Shown piece by piece: positions 23,684-30,596 of a DNA stretch of 30,596 bases. The translations under genes were made by a program, and so were the position numbers. How positions within the stretch are numbered: position 1 is the first letter of the stretch; each line of letters starts with the position of its first letter. Source of the DNA: REBR01 sp033721915 (lineage in GTDB: Bacteria > Pseudomonadota > Gammaproteobacteria > Pseudomonadales > Oleiphilaceae); the NCBI GenBank assembly GCA_033721915.1, contig JAWWAC010000035.1, forward strand, positions 1-30,596, read 5' to 3'. The notes under the pieces are model-generated. The model saw only the letters and a list, made by a program, of their open reading frames with translations. It made no database searches and had not been told where the DNA came from.

Positions 23684-24100
23684 ATGGAGAACAGCATGAT
23701 GACACTACTGCCCTGGGCACTGACGGCCCTGGCTCTGACACTGGTACTGGTGCAGTTCTGGCTGCAGCGGCGACAGACGGCGCAGATGGAGCAGCGCTTC
23801 AAGCAGCGCCTGGACGACATGGGCCGTGAACTCCATGCCATCGGCAGTGGCAGCATGGGGGTGGGGCGGCGTGTCATGACCTGTGAGCAGTCGCTCAAGC
23901 AGCTGGCCGGCGCCGTGGAGGAAATGCGCCAGAACGACCCACTGAGGGTCTCCTACGACGAAGCCTCCAGACTGGTGGAGCTGGGCGCCGACACCGAAGA
24001 CCTGATGAACTCCTGCGGCATCTCCCGCCCGGAAGCGGAACTGGTCACCGCACTGCGCCGCCGCCTCCCCGACAACCCCAACATCCACTCCGTCGCCTGA
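23684..24100 (+). CDS. DUF2802 membrane-anchored protein
   Basis: 138 residues. An N-terminal membrane helix (about 7-24, LPWALTALALTLVLVQFW) is followed by a basic, coiled-coil-prone segment (about 27-85) and a C-terminal domain with YDEASRLVELGADTEDLMNS and CGISRPEAELVTAL, the pattern of DUF2802. The family is regularly found after cheW in Pseudomonas-like flagellar clusters, and its function is not established to my knowledge. The last part looks like a small helix-turn-helix fold, which is inference. The start has GGGGGA upstream; an alternative ATG lies 12 bases further in. It is the last gene before a strong terminator. Confidence 0.85.
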   Translation: MENSMMTLLPWALTALALTLVLVQFWLQRRQTAQMEQRFKQRLDDMGRELHAIGSGSMGVGRRVMTCEQSLKQLAGAVEEMRQNDPLRVSYDEASRLVELGADTEDLMNSCGISRPEAELVTALRRRLPDNPNIHSVA

Positions 24101-24148
24101 CGGGGTCGGACCAAGACAAGTTTCTGATAAAAAACAGAAAATAATGCC

Positions 24149-24182
24149 AAAACCCCTTTTCTGGACGCTTAAAAGGGGTTTT
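24149..24182. terminator. Strong bidirectional terminator between convergent genes
   Basis: AAAACCCCTTTT and AAAAGGGGTTTT form a 12-base-pair stem with a 10-base loop, and T-runs occur on both strands, so it should stop the cheW-DUF2802 transcript and the minus-strand flhB2 transcript. A second, mutually exclusive pairing, GGACGC (24163-24168) with GCGTCC (24186-24191), uses the loop and 3' flank. A further small hairpin TTTCTG-N8-CAGAAA lies at 24121-24140. Confidence 0.9.
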
Positions 24183-24217
24183 TTGGCGTCCAAATGCCCC
24201 CTTTAAGCCAGTCAGAC

Positions 24218-24562
24218 TCAGAGCGGGTCGTCGGCTTCCGGGTCGTGGCCCTCCTTTCTGCCCACGTCGGCCGGGGATTTGCCCTGCAGATGAAAGGCGT
24301 AGGCCATCACCTCGGCGATGACCCGGTAGAGGGTCTCGGGCACTTCCTCGCCCAGGTCCAGCCGGCTCAGCAGAGCCGCCAGGTCGGCGTCTTCGTACAG
24401 GGGAATGCCGTGGGCCCTGGCCAGTTCGATAATATCCCGCGCCACCTGATTCTGCCCGGTGGCGGTGACATCCGGTGCGCCGATGCCGTCATAGCGCAGT
24501 GCGATGGCGGCATCAGGGCTTCTCCTGGCGCTGTCTTGGCGGGACTGCCGTTTTTTTGACAA
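24218..24562 (-). CDS. Stand-alone FlhB C-terminal-domain protein (FlhB2/FhlB-like)
   Basis: 114 residues corresponding only to the cytoplasmic C-terminal part of FlhB. After a basic tail it reads DAAIALRYDGIGAPDVTATG, then IIELARAHGIPLYEDADLAA and LYRVIAEVMAYAFHLQG. It lacks membrane helices and the NPTH cleavage motif, so it starts where FlhB is normally cut. Such proteins are known beside full FlhB in several bacteria and may replace or modulate the switch domain; the role here is inference. The start is TTG at 24562 with GAGAGGG at good spacing, just after the stop of the upstream FliK-like gene. An A7 run lies right after the start codon. Confidence 0.85.
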   Translation of the reverse strand: MSKKRQSRQDSARRSPDAAIALRYDGIGAPDVTATGQNQVARDIIELARAHGIPLYEDADLAALLSRLDLGEEVPETLYRVIAEVMAYAFHLQGKSPADVGRKEGHDPEADDPL

Positions 24563-24564
24563 AC

Positions 24565-25941
24565 TCAGGCCCTCTCGTCAATCAGCTGTTGGCTGAGGCG
24601 GGTTTTCAGCTGCACCGGCTTGCCCAGATGACAGGCAATGGGGGGTACCGTCAGTTCCAGCCGGCGCAGACGCTCCGCCAGGGCCTCCGTGGTGGATTCC
24701 ACCAGCCCCAGTGCCACTGGCCGCTCCGCCCAGATACGGGTATCCAGCTGACGCTGTTGCAACCGCAGGTCAAAGTACAGGGGGCCCAGTCCATCCAGGT
24801 CCAGTGCCAGATTCAGGCGCCACTGGGTCTGGCTGCCAGCCTCACCGCCGCCTTCTTCCTCCTCCTGCTTCTGCTGGCGCTGATCCAGACGCAACTGCAC
24901 CGTGCGGGCCTCGCCCTGGGTGTTCAGCCAGGGGAGCTCCATCAGGAGGCTTTGCGCCGGTGTGGCGGCTTCCTGGGCACCGCCACCGCCGCCGCTCAGC
25001 ACCTGTGAGTGCAACTGGTTGACGCTGATCCGGTTGAGCATGCCCGCCAGCAGTCGCAACGCCTCACCCACACCCATGGGCTCTCGTCCGGCCCCCTGTG
25101 CCGTGGGAGCCGGTGCTGGCGTCGGAAACTGCAGCTGACCGCCCTGTTGCAGCTGGACGCTGGCCTCCGGTGTCAGGCTCCGCAGCTGGCTGGCCGTGTC
25201 GGTGGCGCTGGCCGGCTGGCGGCCATCACCCAGCAAGTGCCGGGCGGCCGTGAGCAGGGCCTGCTTGAGGTCCGGCGGCAGGGTTTCCCCCGGTGCGGCG
25301 GTGGCCAGGCGGGCCTCACTGAAAATGCCGCTGCCGGAGAGCCACTGGCGGATGATCCCGACGCTGCTGCCCTGATTGTTCTGGGGGCCGCCGGAGAGGT
25401 TGGTAAGGGGATTGTCGCGTCCGGCATTTCCGCCCTGGAGCGGCGCCCCGCCGGTGGCCTGTGTCGTCGGTGTAAGGCCGCCCCGGGAGAGGCTGGCCTG
25501 GCTGGGCAGCATGGCCAGAAGCTGGCTCAGTGCCTCCCGTAACTGGGGCTGGCTGGCTCCCTGCAGCAGACGGTTGAAGCCGCTCTGCAGGTCCTGCTGG
25601 AAGGGGAGTTTCTGGGCCAGTGCCTGTGACAGGGTGCTGCGCTGTGGCGGTTCCGGCAGCGCCATCAGGCGCAGCTCATTGCCCGCACGCAGCACCCGGA
25701 TCAGGTCACCGGCGGGGATCCGTCCGTCGGTCTGCACCGGCAGGCGCTGACCGCTGATCTCAAGCAGTGCCCGCCCACCCTGTGCACTGTCGCCGTTGCG
25801 AACCAGCAGCCGGGCCAGCCGGCTGTCCCCCTCATTGAGCTGGAGACGGTCCAGCATCTGGGCACTGCTGAGGCCTTCCCGGGGGGCAGCGTTGGCACTT
25901 TCGCCCCTGGGGCCGGGGGGTGAAGTATTGGTAATCTGCAT
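24565..25941 (-). CDS. Second FliK-like hook-length control protein
   Basis: 458 residues from ATG 25941. The N-terminal third has an ordered-looking segment (LLVRNGDSAQGGRALLEISG, then DLIRVLRAGNELRLMAL) and the middle is Gln-, Gly- and Pro-rich. The C-terminal Flg_hook-type domain (about 335-455) reads WRLNLALDLDGLGPLYFDLRL and LVESTTEALAERLRRLEL. It forms a two-gene unit with flhB2 on the minus strand, convergent with the chemotaxis genes and divergent from ccmA. A longer frame from 26052 would run into the ccmA promoter region; the inner ATG gives MQITNTSPPGPRG and is preferred, though its ribosome site is weak. The pairing suggests the two products work together, as FliK and FlhB do; this is inference. 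Confidence 0.83.
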   Translation of the reverse strand: MQITNTSPPGPRGESANAAPREGLSSAQMLDRLQLNEGDSRLARLLVRNGDSAQGGRALLEISGQRLPVQTDGRIPAGDLIRVLRAGNELRLMALPEPPQRSTLSQALAQKLPFQQDLQSGFNRLLQGASQPQLREALSQLLAMLPSQASLSRGGLTPTTQATGGAPLQGGNAGRDNPLTNLSGGPQNNQGSSVGIIRQWLSGSGIFSEARLATAAPGETLPPDLKQALLTAARHLLGDGRQPASATDTASQLRSLTPEASVQLQQGGQLQFPTPAPAPTAQGAGREPMGVGEALRLLAGMLNRISVNQLHSQVLSGGGGGAQEAATPAQSLLMELPWLNTQGEARTVQLRLDQRQQKQEEEEGGGEAGSQTQWRLNLALDLDGLGPLYFDLRLQQRQLDTRIWAERPVALGLVESTTEALAERLRRLELTVPPIACHLGKPVQLKTRLSQQLIDERA

Positions 25942-26029
25942 GGGGTTGGGGTCCGCATACCGCGTTGCGCCCAATAATGACGGCAACTGCTGTAAGATCC
26001 GTGGTCTGTCAGGACTCCAGACTAGCCTG

Positions 26030-26075
26030 AGTGTGTCACACTGCCAAGGCATTTGGCGGTGAATTTCTATATAAT
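26030..26075 (+). promoter_or_regulatory. Promoter region of the ccm operon with a 13-base palindrome
   Basis: TATAAT at 26070-26075 is a perfect -10 box; no clear -35 is seen at 16-18 bases upstream. The perfect palindrome AGTGTG-T-CACACT (26030-26042) lies 27 bases before it, where an activator or repressor could bind. The start would be near 26082, about 88 bases before the ccmA ATG. The region is also the upstream region of the divergent fliK2 gene. Confidence 0.5.
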
Positions 26076-26169
26076 TGTGCCGCTCGATTCAGGCGGACTG
26101 TGCCGCACCGGTGCGCCCTAATGAACACAGGCATTGGCTGATCGTTTTGCCAGACTGCCGGGAGAGAAA

Positions 26170-26814
26170 ATGTCCGAGCTTTTACTGCAAACCCGGGGCC
26201 TGGGTTGTGAACGTGACGAGCGGCAGCTGTTCCAGGGACTGGACCTGTCCGTGCACAGTTCCAGCCTGATCCGGGTGACCGGGCCCAACGGTGCCGGCAA
26301 AACCACCCTGTTGCGGATTCTCTGCGGTCTTCACGGTTTCTACCAGGGGCAGCTTTACTGGCGTGGGCAGCCACTGGCGTCGGTGCGTGAGTCGTTCCTG
26401 GCCAATCTGCTGTACCTGGGTCACAACCCGGGGGTTAATGCCGCACTGACCGCCACGGAGAACCTGTCCGCCGCCGTGGGCGCCCAGCAGCCCGTGACCC
26501 GGCGCCAGTGCGAACAGGCCCTGGTGTGGTCCGGGCTGGCCGGGTATGAGGATGTGCCCTGTCGTCATCTCTCCGCCGGACAGCGCCGTCGTGTGGCACT
26601 GGCACGGCTGTACCTCTCCGGGGCTCCGTTATGGATTCTGGACGAGCCGTTTACCGCACTGGACAGGGAGGGGGTGGCGTCACTGGAGGCCTTGCTGGCG
26701 GCCCGTGCCGAGGCGGGGGGTGCGGTGGTGCTGACCACCCACCACCGCCTGACCCTGCCCGGTCTGGAGCAGTGGCACCTGGGTGCCGGGGAGACGCGCC
26801 ATGAAAGCCCATAA
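26170..26814 (+). CDS. ccmA: Cytochrome c maturation ABC transporter ATP-binding protein CcmA
   Basis: 214 residues. With CcmB and CcmC it drives release of haem-loaded CcmE. ABC motifs are clear: Walker A TGPNGAGKTTLLRIL from about 37, signature LSAGQRRRVALARL, Walker B LWILDEPFTALD, and the switch His in VLTTHH. The ATG at 26170 follows GGGAGAG at good spacing; an in-frame ATG 36 bases upstream has no such site. It overlaps ccmB by 14 bases. Confidence 0.96.
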   Translation: MSELLLQTRGLGCERDERQLFQGLDLSVHSSSLIRVTGPNGAGKTTLLRILCGLHGFYQGQLYWRGQPLASVRESFLANLLYLGHNPGVNAALTATENLSAAVGAQQPVTRRQCEQALVWSGLAGYEDVPCRHLSAGQRRRVALARLYLSGAPLWILDEPFTALDREGVASLEALLAARAEAGGAVVLTTHHRLTLPGLEQWHLGAGETRHESP

Positions 26815-27529
26815 CCCCACACCGGTGCAATTGCGGGAGGCGCCCCGGTCCGGCCTTCTGGCGGTGTGCCTCAGCACCCTGCGGCGGGATCTTCTGGTGC
26901 GGGTGCGCAATGCACAGGACCTGGTCAACCCACTGATCTTTTTTGTCATTGTGGTGAGCCTGTTTCCCCTGGGGGTGAGCCCCCAGGAAGCGTTTCTCAG
27001 GACCGCAGGCCCCGGTGTGATCTGGGTGGCGGCACTGCTGGCGGTACTGCTGTCACTGGACAGCCTGTTCCGGGACGATTACGAGGATGGCAGCCTGGAC
27101 CAGTGGCTGCTGATACCACAGCCTCTGTTCGTGCTGGTCCTGGTGCGGGTGCTGTGTCACTGGTGCCTGGCGGTGTTGCCACTGATTGTGCTGGCGCCGC
27201 TGCTGGGGCTGATGATGCATATGCCTCCCGGGCAGATCGGCGTACTGTGCCTGACTCTGCTGCTGGGTACGCCGGTACTGAGTCTGGTGGGCTCCATGGG
27301 GGCGGCACTGACGGTGGGGCTGGGTGGCGGTGGCGTGCTGCTCTCTCTGCTGGTGCTGCCGCTGTATGTGCCGGTGCTGCTGTTTGCCACGGGGGCGGTG
27401 ATGGCGGCGGCGGAAGGGGCCAGTTACAGCCCCCAACTGATGTTGCTGGGGGCACTGCTGGCCCTGGCGGTGACGCTGGCGCCACTGGCCAGCGCCGGGG
27501 CACTGCGAATCAGTGCCAGTCAAGGTTAA
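26801..27529 (+). CDS. ccmB: Cytochrome c maturation permease CcmB
   Basis: 242 residues, slightly longer than the roughly 220 of E. coli CcmB because of the N-terminal tail. Six hydrophobic helices are visible, with LSTLRRDLLVRVRNAQDLVN and LFRDDYEDGSLDQWLLIPQP typical of CcmB. It is the membrane part of the CcmABCD complex. The ATG at 26801 has GGGGAG upstream and overlaps the ccmA end; an in-frame ATG at 26783 lies deeper in ccmA and is less likely. Confidence 0.95.
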   Translation: MKAHNPTPVQLREAPRSGLLAVCLSTLRRDLLVRVRNAQDLVNPLIFFVIVVSLFPLGVSPQEAFLRTAGPGVIWVAALLAVLLSLDSLFRDDYEDGSLDQWLLIPQPLFVLVLVRVLCHWCLAVLPLIVLAPLLGLMMHMPPGQIGVLCLTLLLGTPVLSLVGSMGAALTVGLGGGGVLLSLLVLPLYVPVLLFATGAVMAAAEGASYSPQLMLLGALLALAVTLAPLASAGALRISASQG

Positions 27530-27544
27530 CCGGAGACAGATCCG

Positions 27545-28303
27545 ATGTGGCAATGGTTTCACAAGCTGGGCTCGCCCCGGTGGTTTTTTGACTTCGCCGG
27601 ACGCATTATGCCCTGGCTGGCCTGGGGGGCTTTGATTCTGCTGGCAGTGGGGCTGGTCTGGGGGCTGGTCTTTGCGCCACCGGATTACCAGCAGGGCAAC
27701 AGCTACCGCATTATTTTCATCCATGTGCCGGTGGCCTACCTGGCACAGTCCATCTATGTGGCCATGGCGGTGGCCGGTGCCGTGGGGCTGGTCTGGCGCA
27801 TGAAGATGGCGGACACCTTCATTGCCGCCATTGCCCCGATGGGGGCGGCACTGACCTTTCTGGCCCTGTTTACCGGGGCGGTCTGGGGCAAGCCCACCTG
27901 GGGCACCTGGTGGGTCTGGGATGCCCGACTGACGTCCATGCTGTTGCTGCTGTTTCTGTACTTTGGTGTCATGGCCCTGAGGGCTGCCATTGAGGACAGA
28001 GAGGCTGCGGCCCGTTCCGTGGCCATACTGACACTGATCGGCGTGGTGAATATCCCCATTATCAAGTATTCGGTGGAATGGTGGAACACACTGCATCAGC
28101 CGGCCTCGATAAAACTGTCACAGGCGCCGGCCATGCCGGCGCAGATGTGGATGCCCCTGTTCATCATGATTATCGGTTTTCACTTGCTGGTGGGCTGGCT
28201 GGCACTCGCACGGATGCGCAATGAAATACTGGAGCGTGAGCGTCGCACCCGCTGGGTGCAGCAATGGATCCGTGAAAAGGCGGGAGACACCGATGCCCTT
28301 TGA
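27545..28303 (+). CDS. ccmC: Cytochrome c maturation haem-handling protein CcmC
   Basis: 252 residues. CcmC loads haem onto CcmE at the periplasmic face. Six membrane helices, the tryptophan-rich WWD motif (about 115-130, including GTWWVWDARLTS) and the two conserved periplasmic His residues, H60 in FIHVPVAY and H184 in NTLHQP, are all present, so the protein should be functional. The ATG has CGGAGA upstream; the ccmD start overlaps its end by 11 bases. Confidence 0.96.
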   Translation: MWQWFHKLGSPRWFFDFAGRIMPWLAWGALILLAVGLVWGLVFAPPDYQQGNSYRIIFIHVPVAYLAQSIYVAMAVAGAVGLVWRMKMADTFIAAIAPMGAALTFLALFTGAVWGKPTWGTWWVWDARLTSMLLLLFLYFGVMALRAAIEDREAAARSVAILTLIGVVNIPIIKYSVEWWNTLHQPASIKLSQAPAMPAQMWMPLFIMIIGFHLLVGWLALARMRNEILERERRTRWVQQWIREKAGDTDAL

Positions 28304-28469
28304 TTCCCTGTCGGCCTTTATTGCCATGGGCGGCCATGGCCCTTATGTCTGGACCAGTTACGGTGTGAGTGCCCTGGTGATTGCCCTGTGCATTCTGGCA
28401 CCGCGCTGGCGCCTGCGCCGTATTATTGCCCGTGAGCGGCGCCTGATGCGCCGTCGCGAGGCGGCCTGA
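28293..28469 (+). CDS. ccmD: Cytochrome c maturation small membrane protein CcmD
   Basis: 58 residues. CcmD is a small one-helix protein that helps CcmABC and CcmE work together. It begins MPFDSLSAFIAMGGHGPYVW, in which FIAMGGHGPYVW is diagnostic, then a helix (about 24-40) and a strongly basic tail (RWRLRRIIARERRLMRRR). The ATG at 28293 with GGGAGA upstream overlaps the ccmC stop; an upstream in-frame ATG would lie in ccmC and is rejected. Confidence 0.92.
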   Translation: MPFDSLSAFIAMGGHGPYVWTSYGVSALVIALCILAPRWRLRRIIARERRLMRRREAA

Positions 28470-28493
28470 TCTGAACCTCGGAGTAGAGAGCGA

Positions 28494-29018
28494 ATGAACC
28501 CGAAACGGAAAAAACGGCTGTTGCTGGTGGGCGGTCTGGTCTGTGGCCTGTCACTGGCCGTGGGGCTGACACTGATGGCGCTGCGGGAAAACATCAACCT
28601 GTTCTACAGCCCCTCTGAAATCGCCGCCGGCAATGCGCCGGAGGCCCGCAACATCCGGGCCGGTGGCCTGGTGATGGAGGGCAGTGTCAAACGGGACCCG
28701 GAGTCGTTGCGGGTGGATTTCCGCATCACGGACATGGAAGGAGAGGTGCCGGTCATCTACCAGGGCATACTGCCGGATCTGTTCCGCTAGGGGCAGGGTG
28801 TGGTGGCGCTGGGGACGCTGAACAATGGTGTGCTGCACGCCAACCAGGTGCTGGCCAAGCACGATGAGGCCTACATGCCCCCCGAGGTGGCCCAGGCACT
28901 GGAAGAGGCCGGCCGACTCAAGCGCCAGCGAGAGGGCGGAGAGAGCGTCGCCGGTGATTATGAACAGGGCCAGTACGGCAGCGGGACCTCGTCCGGCACC
29001 GCCACAGAGACTGACTGA
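28494..29018 (+). pseudogene. ccmE: ccmE interrupted by an in-frame amber codon
   Basis: The gene encodes the haem chaperone CcmE but has TAG at 28788-28790 (codon 99), where GILPDLFR should continue with Glu and GQGVV. The upstream part (98 residues) has the basic N-terminus, membrane anchor (about 8-30) and first half of the OB-fold. The same frame then runs to TGA at 29016-29018 and holds the haem site LAKHDEAY, with His123 and Tyr127 counting through. A single G-to-T change in a GAG codon explains everything; without it the protein would be a normal 174 residues. If real, the main product lacks the haem ligand. A GTG at 28800 with AGGGG six bases before it could restart translation, but that product would lack the anchor. 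TAG ends fliL, flhB and cheW normally, so recoding is unlikely. Confidence 0.88.
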
Positions 29019-29040
29019 AGCCACCACCAGGGAGCACTGA

Positions 29041-30596
29041 ATGATTCCGGAGCTGGGTAATTTTGCACTGATACTGGCATTGGCCCTGACACTGCTGCTG
29101 GCGGTGGTGCCCCTGCTGGGGGCGGCACTGCAGCACGACGGGCTGATTGCCTACGACCGACCGCTGGCGGCCGGTGTTTTCGTCATGGTGGCACTCAGCT
29201 ACGGCTGCCTCACCTGGGCCTTCATGACGGACGATTTCACCGTGGCCTATGTGGCCAACAACAGCAACAGCATGCTGCCCTGGTACTACAAGTTCAGCGC
29301 CGTCTGGGGGGGGCATGAGGGCTCACTGCTGCTGTGGGTGCTGACACTGGCCGGCTGGACACTGGCGGTGGCCCTGTTCAGCCGCAACCTGCCGGCGGAC
29401 ATGCGGGCACGGGTGCTGAGTGTGCTGGGCATGGTGGCGGTGGGCTTTCTGCTGTTCACACTGGCCACCTCCAACCCCTTCGAGCGGCTGCTCCCCAACA
29501 GCCCACTGGATGGCAGAGACCTGAATCCCCTGCTGCAGGACTTTGGCCTGATCGTCCATCCCCCCATGCTCTACATGGGCTACGTGGGTTTCTCCGTGAC
29601 CTTCGCCTTTGCCATTGCCGCACTGATGAGCGGTCGGCTGGATGCGGTCTGGGCCCGCTGGTCCCGTCCATGGACCACCGTGGCCTGGGCCTTTCTCACC
29701 ATCGGTATCGCACTGGGCAGCTGGTGGGCCTACTACGAGCTGGGCTGGGGCGGCTGGTGGTTCTGGGATCCGGTGGAGAACGCCTCCTTCATGCCCTGGC
29801 TGGTGGGCACGGCCCTGATCCACTCACTGGCGGTGACCGAGAAGCGGGGCATCTTCAAGAGCTGGACTGTGCTGCTGGCCATTATCACCTTCTCACTGAG
29901 CCTGCTGGGGACCTTCCTGGTGCGCTCCGGTGTGCTGACATCGGTCCACGCCTTTGCCTCGGACCCCACCAGGGGCCAGTTCATACTGGCACTGCTGGGC
30001 ATTACCGTGGTGGGCTCGCTGCTGCTGTACGCCTTCAGGGCACCGGCGGTCAGCAGCCGCGCCAGCTACCAGCTGCTCTCGAGGGAGACGTTTCTGATGC
30101 TCAACAACGTCTTCCTGGTGGTGGCCACCGCGGCCGTCCTGATGGGCACCCTGTACCCGCTGATTCTGGATTTCTTCGGCGGCGGCAAGATTTCCGTGGG
30201 TGAGCCCTATTTCAATTTCACCTTTGTGCCACTGACCCTGGTGCTGGGGCTGATCATGGGGATCGGCATCTTCAGCCGCTGGAAGCGCACGGCGGCGGAA
30301 ACACTGGTGGCCAAGGTGTTGCTGCCGGCCGTGATCAGTGTACTGGCAGCCACGGCACTGCCGCTGGCACTGGGTTTTGATCTGGCACTGATGACGGTGT
30401 TGGGCCTGATGGTGGCGGCCTGGATTGCCACCATGACGTTGCGGGATCTCTGGGAGCGCAGCGCCAGCCGTCGCGGCCGCTGGCAGGGCCTGAGGCGCCA
30501 GAGCCGCAGTTACATGGGCATGGTGCTGGGTCACCTGGGCATGGCACTGACCATTGCCGGTGCCACCATGGTCTCCATGCAGGGGGTGGAGCGGGA
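29041..30596 (+). CDS. ccmF: Cytochrome c haem lyase subunit CcmF, 5' part
   Basis: 518 residues from ATG 29041, open to the window end; the family is about 650 residues, so most of the gene is here. CcmF is the integral-membrane core of the haem lyase that moves haem from CcmE to apocytochrome. Many membrane helices are visible. The WWD motif (about 228-250) includes GWGGWWFWDPVENASFMPW, with nearby conserved His in VHPPMLYMGY (about 178) and HSLAVTEKRG (about 261). The ATG has AGGGAG upstream and lies 22 bases after ccmE. No interruption is seen, so the lyase is intact while its haem donor gene is broken. Confidence 0.95.
   Translation, partial: MIPELGNFALILALALTLLLAVVPLLGAALQHDGLIAYDRPLAAGVFVMVALSYGCLTWAFMTDDFTVAYVANNSNSMLPWYYKFSAVWGGHEGSLLLWVLTLAGWTLAVALFSRNLPADMRARVLSVLGMVAVGFLLFTLATSNPFERLLPNSPLDGRDLNPLLQDFGLIVHPPMLYMGYVGFSVTFAFAIAALMSGRLDAVWARWSRPWTTVAWAFLTIGIALGSWWAYYELGWGGWWFWDPVENASFMPWLVGTALIHSLAVTEKRGIFKSWTVLLAIITFSLSLLGTFLVRSGVLTSVHAFASDPTRGQFILALLGITVVGSLLLYAFRAPAVSSRASYQLLSRETFLMLNNVFLVVATAAVLMGTLYPLILDFFGGGKISVGEPYFNFTFVPLTLVLGLIMGIGIFSRWKRTAAETLVAKVLLPAVISVLAATALPLALGFDLALMTVLGLMVAAWIATMTLRDLWERSASRRGRWQGLRRQSRSYMGMVLGHLGMALTIAGATMVSMQGVER

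Noticed and set aside
25942..26052. N-terminal extension of the second FliK-like protein
   Set aside because: The extra 37 residues overlap the ccmA promoter region and do not look like FliK; the inner ATG is a better start.
28494..29018. Genome-wide reassignment of TAG to an amino acid, suggested by ccmE
   Set aside because: fliL, flhB and cheW end with TAG at normal family lengths, so TAG works as a stop; site-specific suppression cannot be excluded and is kept in the finding.
1..30596. CRISPR arrays, tRNA or rRNA genes, insertion sequences and attachment sites
   Set aside because: I saw no spaced direct repeats, transposase frames or cloverleaf patterns; all DNA is accounted for by flagellar, chemotaxis and ccm genes with short gaps.

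Overview
This window is a polar-flagellum and chemotaxis supercluster followed by a cytochrome c maturation operon, from a GC-rich gammaproteobacterium of the Pseudomonas type. The assignment rests on gene order (fliK, fliLMNOPQR-flhB, flhA-flhF-fleN-fliA, cheYZAB, motCD, parC-parP-cheW, DUF2802, ccmABCDEF), on the polar-flagellum regulators FlhF and FleN, and on near-consensus sigma-54 promoters at three operon heads. The species cannot be named from the sequence alone. Coding is dense: no gene-free stretch exceeds 300 bases, and the longest gaps are about 280 bases before fliL, 250 before parC and 230 between fliK2 and ccmA.

Layout. Bases 1-2288: the end of a STAS antagonist, a REC-PP2C-HATPase response regulator and an Hpt protein (HsbA-HsbR-HptB type). 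Bases 2316-3646: sigma-54 promoter and fliK. Bases 3872-9453: sigma-54 promoter and fliLMNOPQR-flhB (C-ring and export gate). Bases 9479-14809: sigma-54 promoter, flhA, flhF, fleN and fliA. Bases 14841-21058: cheY, cheZ, cheA, cheB and the stator genes motC and motD. Bases 21231-24100: parC, parP, cheW (with its own strong sigma-70-like promoter) and a DUF2802 gene, closed by a strong bidirectional terminator. Bases 24218-25941, minus strand: a second fliK-like gene and a stand-alone FlhB C-terminal-domain gene. Bases 26070-30596: ccmABCDEF, with ccmF running off the end.

How it fits together. Sigma-54 promoters would drive the hook-length, C-ring and export-gate operons. FlhF and FleN set flagellar place and number. 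FliA serves late genes. CheA, CheW, CheY, CheZ and CheB form the signalling pathway that acts on FliM. ParC and ParP are expected to place the arrays at the pole. MotC and MotD supply a stator. The Ccm proteins attach haem to c-type cytochromes and are linked to motility only by position.

Most notable points: (1) ccmE has an in-frame amber codon in place of the expected Glu codon, upstream of the haem-binding His; (2) the CheA linker has three copies of an acidic DDEFE-x-LLD motif that resembles the CheY-binding peptides at the FliM N-terminus and CheZ C-terminus in this same window; (3) FliN has a duplicated Trp motif in an acidic N-terminal extension; (4) FlhB has NPDH where NPTH is usual; (5) the rare Ile codon ATA is repeatedly placed before CTG. 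I did not find a wholly unknown gene system; most genes belong to well-known families.
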